DNA of 8,813 bases from Sphingomonadales bacterium (lineage in GTDB: Bacteria > Pseudomonadota > Alphaproteobacteria > Sphingomonadales > Sphingomonadaceae). Location of the stretch: the NCBI GenBank assembly GCA_027486275.1, contig JAIXPM010000053.1:1-8813 (forward strand), written 5' to 3'. The notes beneath the pieces were generated by a model. It did not search any database and was not told the origin of the DNA. It saw only the letters and a program-made list of their open reading frames with translations. Shown here one piece after another: positions 5,880 to 8,813 of this stretch (position 1 is its first letter; each line of letters begins with the position of its first letter). The translations under genes and the position numbers were made by a program.

Positions 5880-8813
5880 ATGCCGCTGCTGCCGGTGATA
5901 CGCACTCTTGGCGTCGCCCTGACGATCAGCCTGTCTGCGGCAGAAGCCAGCCAGGCGCAAACCGTGGCTATCACCAACGCTGCGCCGGGTTCTGAGGCCT
6001 ATCAATCCCTGCGCTATCGCCTTGTCGGCCCGTTTCGCGCTGGCCGCACCGTGGGCGCAGTCGGGATTCCCAGCCGGCCCAATGTCTTCTTCGTGGGCGT
6101 CAACAATGGCGGTGTGTGGAAGACGGATGATTACGGACGCACCTGGCGCCCGATCTTCGATGCGGCGTCAACCGGTTCCGTGGGCGACATCGCCGTGTCC
6201 CCCTCGCATCCGGATGTCATCTATGTCGGCACCGGCGAAGGGCTGCACCGCCCCGATCTCAGCACCGGCGATGGCATCTTCAAGTCTGTGGATGGCGGCA
6301 AGAGCTGGGCCCATATCGGCCTGAAAGACGTGAGCCAGGTGAGCCGTATCATCGTGCATCCCACCGACCCGGCCACCGTCTATGTCGCCGGCATGGGCCG
6401 GCCTTATGGCGCGAACAGCGAACGCGGCGTGTTTCGCAGCCGTGATGGCGGCAAGACCTGGCAAAAGATCCTGTACGTAAACGCCAACACCGGCGCGAAC
6501 CGCATCGAATTCGACCCCAACAATCCGAACATCCTCTACGCCAACATGTGGGAACATCGCGAGGGCCCTTGGGAAAATGCGCGCTTTTCCGGGCCTAACA
6601 GCGGCATCTACAAGTCGACCGACGGCGGCAACAGCTGGCGCAAGCTCACCGGCGGTCTGCCGGGCGCAGCACAAGGCCTGGGCCTGACCGGTGTTGGCGT
6701 GGCACCAGGCAATTCGAACCGCGTCTATGCCGTGGTCAATGCCGTGAAGGACGGCGGCCTCTACCGCTCCGACGATGGCGGCGAGCGCTGGACGCTGGTC
6801 AGCACCGACCGGCGCATCTGGGGCCCGGACGGCGGCTTTGCGGAAATCATCGTGCATCCCACGAATGAAAATCTCGTCTTCCTCGCCAACACCGCCGCCT
6901 ATCGATCGGAGGATGGCGGCAAGACTTGGGTCTCGCACAAGGGGGCGCCCGGCGGCGATGATTATCAGCGGATGTGGATCAACCCGCAGGCGCCGGACAT
7001 CATGATCTATACGGCGGACCAGGGTGCCACCATCAGCGTCAACGGTGGCCGTACCTGGAGCAGCTGGTACAACCAGCCCACCGCGCAGCTCTACCATGTC
7101 TCCACCGATCGCCAGTTCCCCTACTGGATCTATGGCGGCCAGCAGGAAAGCGGCGCCATCGGCATCGCCAGCCGCGGCAATGGCGGCCAGATCTCCTTCC
7201 GCGACTGGATGGGGGTGGGCGCCGATGAATATAGCTTTGTGGCGCCCGATCCGCTGAACCCGGATCTGATCTATGGCGGCCGCGTCGTGCGGTTCGACCG
7301 GCGGACCGGGCAGACCCGCAACATTGCGCCCGAAGCGCTGCGTTCCGGCAATTATCGGATCAAGAGGTCCATGCCGTTGATGTTCCATCCCGCCGATCCC
7401 AAGGCGCTGCTGTTCGCGACCAACGTGCTGTGGAAGACCCTGAACGGCGGCGAAAGCTGGGAGATCATCAGCCCAGACCTGTCCCGCGAACGGCCGGACG
7501 TGCCGGCGAGCATCGGCGATTTCAGGACGCCGCAGCTGGCGACGATCGACCGGCTGGGGGTGATCTATGCGCTGGCGCCATCGCCACGCGATGCAAGCAT
7601 CATCTGGGCCGGCACCGATGATGGCCTGATCCACCTCACGCGGGACGGCGGGCGCAACTGGACCAATGTGACGCCGCCGCCGCTGCGCGCCTGGGACAAG
7701 CTCGCCGGTCTCGAGGCCGGGCATTTCAGCAATGACACCGCCTATGCGGCCGTCAACGCCATCCGGCTCGACGACATGCGTCCGCACATCTGGCGCACCC
7801 ACGATGGCGGCCGCAACTGGACGCGCATCGTGATTGGCCTGCCCGATGATGGCCCGGTGAATGTCGTGCGCGAGGATCCGAAGCAGCCCGGCCTGCTGTT
7901 CGCGGGCACGGAGCGCGCCGTGTATTTCTCGATCGACGATGGCGCGAACTGGCAGGCGTTGCGCATGAACATGCCAGCGACGTCTATCCGCGATCTTGTT
8001 GTCCACGATGATGATCTCGTCATCGGCACCCACGGCCGGTCGATCTGGGTGATGGACAATATGTCGATCCTGCGGGAACTGGCCGCCACACGGAACGCCA
8101 GCGGCTTGCATCTGTTCAAGCCCGCAGTGGCGACGCGGGTGCGCTCCAACATGTTCCTCGACACGCCGCTGCCGCCGGAAGAGCCGACGGGCCAGAATCC
8201 GCCCGATGGCGCGGTACTGGATTATTTCCTGCCCACCAAGGCTGCGAGCGTCACGATTGAGATCCTCGACAGCCAAGGCCAACGGGTGCGCCTGTTTTCC
8301 AATGCCGACCCGGTGGAAAGGCTGGATCCGGCCACGCTGCCGCATCCAACCTACTGGATCCGGCCGCCGCAGCATCTGGCGACGACGCCCGGCCATCACC
8401 GCTTCGTCTGGAACCTGCGCCATGAACCGCCCAAGGGCGTGCGGCGCGGTTATGATATTGCGGCGACCTTCCGCAACACGCCAAGCGATCCCGCCGGGCC
8501 TTATGTGCTTCCAGGCCAATATCGCGTGCGGGTCACGGCCGATGGGGTGACGCGCGAGGCGCCGCTGCAGGTCAGGCTCGATCCGCGCGTCCGCGTGAGC
8601 CCAGAGGATCTTGCACTGCAGGCCCGGTATAGCCTGCAACTGCTGAAGGCCAGTGAGGCAGCACAGGCCTTGCGTGACAGCGTTGATCAACGGCTGGCGA
8701 CCGCAACCGCTGCCCAACGCGATGCAATGCTCCGCCTGCGCGGCGAGGGTGAAGCGGCCAATCCCGATACCAGCTACGGCAGCATCACCGCCGTGCCGCC
8801 GGTACGGGAAACG
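5880..8813 (+). CDS. Secreted Asp-box (BNR)/sortilin-like beta-propeller protein (3' end outside window)
   Basis: The frame is open for 978 codons to the last base with no stop; comparison with the upstream paralog suggests about 50 residues are missing, for a total near 1030. The N-terminus MPLLPVIRTLGVALTISLSA has an Arg and a hydrophobic core, with signal peptidase sites likely after A23 or A26, so export to the periplasm or beyond is predicted. The mature protein opens with a FRAGRTVGAVGIP...GGVWKT region typical of this family, then eleven Asp-boxes ending at W89 to W691. A long stretch without a box (about 394-518) contains YWIYGGQQESGAIGI and TGQTRNIAPE. GTHGRSIWVMDN follows at 716, and then a strand-rich module and a helical tail shared with the fragment at 1-593. 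Such proteins are often labelled glycosyl hydrolase or VPS10/sortilin-like, but I see no sialidase RIP motif and no clear catalytic set, so a binding or scaffold role is equally possible. The gene follows ridA by 102 bases on the same strand. Confidence 0.88.
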   Translation, partial: MPLLPVIRTLGVALTISLSAAEASQAQTVAITNAAPGSEAYQSLRYRLVGPFRAGRTVGAVGIPSRPNVFFVGVNNGGVWKTDDYGRTWRPIFDAASTGSVGDIAVSPSHPDVIYVGTGEGLHRPDLSTGDGIFKSVDGGKSWAHIGLKDVSQVSRIIVHPTDPATVYVAGMGRPYGANSERGVFRSRDGGKTWQKILYVNANTGANRIEFDPNNPNILYANMWEHREGPWENARFSGPNSGIYKSTDGGNSWRKLTGGLPGAAQGLGLTGVGVAPGNSNRVYAVVNAVKDGGLYRSDDGGERWTLVSTDRRIWGPDGGFAEIIVHPTNENLVFLANTAAYRSEDGGKTWVSHKGAPGGDDYQRMWINPQAPDIMIYTADQGATISVNGGRTWSSWYNQPTAQLYHVSTDRQFPYWIYGGQQESGAIGIASRGNGGQISFRDWMGVGADEYSFVAPDPLNPDLIYGGRVVRFDRRTGQTRNIAPEALRSGNYRIKRSMPLMFHPADPKALLFATNVLWKTLNGGESWEIISPDLSRERPDVPASIGDFRTPQLATIDRLGVIYALAPSPRDASIIWAGTDDGLIHLTRDGGRNWTNVTPPPLRAWDKLAGLEAGHFSNDTAYAAVNAIRLDDMRPHIWRTHDGGRNWTRIVIGLPDDGPVNVVREDPKQPGLLFAGTERAVYFSIDDGANWQALRMNMPATSIRDLVVHDDDLVIGTHGRSIWVMDNMSILRELAATRNASGLHLFKPAVATRVRSNMFLDTPLPPEEPTGQNPPDGAVLDYFLPTKAASVTIEILDSQGQRVRLFSNADPVERLDPATLPHPTYWIRPPQHLATTPGHHRFVWNLRHEPPKGVRRGYDIAATFRNTPSDPAGPYVLPGQYRVRVTADGVTREAPLQVRLDPRVRVSPEDLALQARYSLQLLKASEAAQALRDSVDQRLATATAAQRDAMLRLRGEGEAANPDTSYGSITAVPPVRET
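6120..7952 (+). repeat. Eleven Asp-box (BNR) repeats within the second secreted protein
   Basis: The protein-level motif S/T-x-D-x-G-x-x-W recurs with its Trp codon starting at 6144, 6306, 6459, 6636, 6789, 6927, 7056, 7458, 7659, 7818 and 7950. Examples are KSVDGGKSW, RSRDGGKTW, KSTDGGNSW, RSEDGGKTW and RTHDGGRNW. Boxes 7 (SVNGGRTW) and 8 (KTLNGGESW) have Asn for the Asp. Spacing between Trp residues is 43-67 except for a gap of 134 between boxes 7 and 8. Asp-boxes mark turns in beta-propeller blades and are structural rather than catalytic. Confidence 0.9.

Noticed and set aside
6168..8717. Antisense open frame of about 849 codons opposite the second Asp-box gene
   Set aside because: Same reasoning: the sense strand encodes a signal peptide and eleven Asp-boxes, whereas the antisense product has no motif and a composition typical of shadow frames in GC-rich DNA.
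5880..8813. Sialidase (neuraminidase) assignment from the Asp-boxes
   Set aside because: Asp-boxes are structural. There is no RIP motif or evident arginine triad and Tyr/Glu set, so an enzymatic sialidase call is not supported.

Overview
The window is GC-rich, densely coding on one strand, and every supported gene reads on the + strand. The gene content suggests an alphaproteobacterium, most likely a sphingomonad-type organism. The basis is a PutA without a DNA-binding domain but with a C-terminal domain, together with large secreted Asp-box/sortilin-like proteins of a kind common in that group. The taxonomic call is an inference; there is no rRNA or other phylogenetic marker here.

Layout. 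(1) 1-593 is the C-terminal end of a large Asp-box/sortilin-like secreted protein whose propeller lies upstream of the window. (2) 642-4265 (GTG at 609 possible) is putA, encoding the bifunctional enzyme that oxidises proline to glutamate. (3) 4265-5392 encodes a fold-type III PLP enzyme of the D-serine dehydratase / D-threonine aldolase (DSD1-like) family; its ATG overlaps the putA stop by one base. (4) 5382-5777 encodes a RidA-type enamine/imine deaminase, starting at a GTG inside the end of the PLP gene. (5) 5778-5879 is a short gap. (6) 5880-8813 is a second Asp-box/sortilin-like secreted protein with a signal peptide and eleven recognisable Asp-boxes. It runs off the right edge and is paralogous to the first fragment.

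How the genes may work together. putA, the PLP enzyme and ridA overlap and are almost certainly one translationally coupled unit. PutA feeds proline into glutamate. The PLP enzyme probably acts on a D-configured or 3-hydroxy amino acid, and if it is a dehydratase its first product would be an enamine/imine, which is the substrate class of RidA. The three genes therefore read as an amino-acid catabolic cassette. Two paralogous exported propeller proteins flank the cassette. Their role is unknown; a link to scavenging of extracellular polymers or peptides is only a guess.

I saw no tRNA, rRNA, CRISPR array, insertion sequence, integrase or convincing rho-independent terminator. Very long antisense reading frames (about 1035 and 849 codons) lie opposite putA and the second propeller gene; I judge them to be composition shadows.
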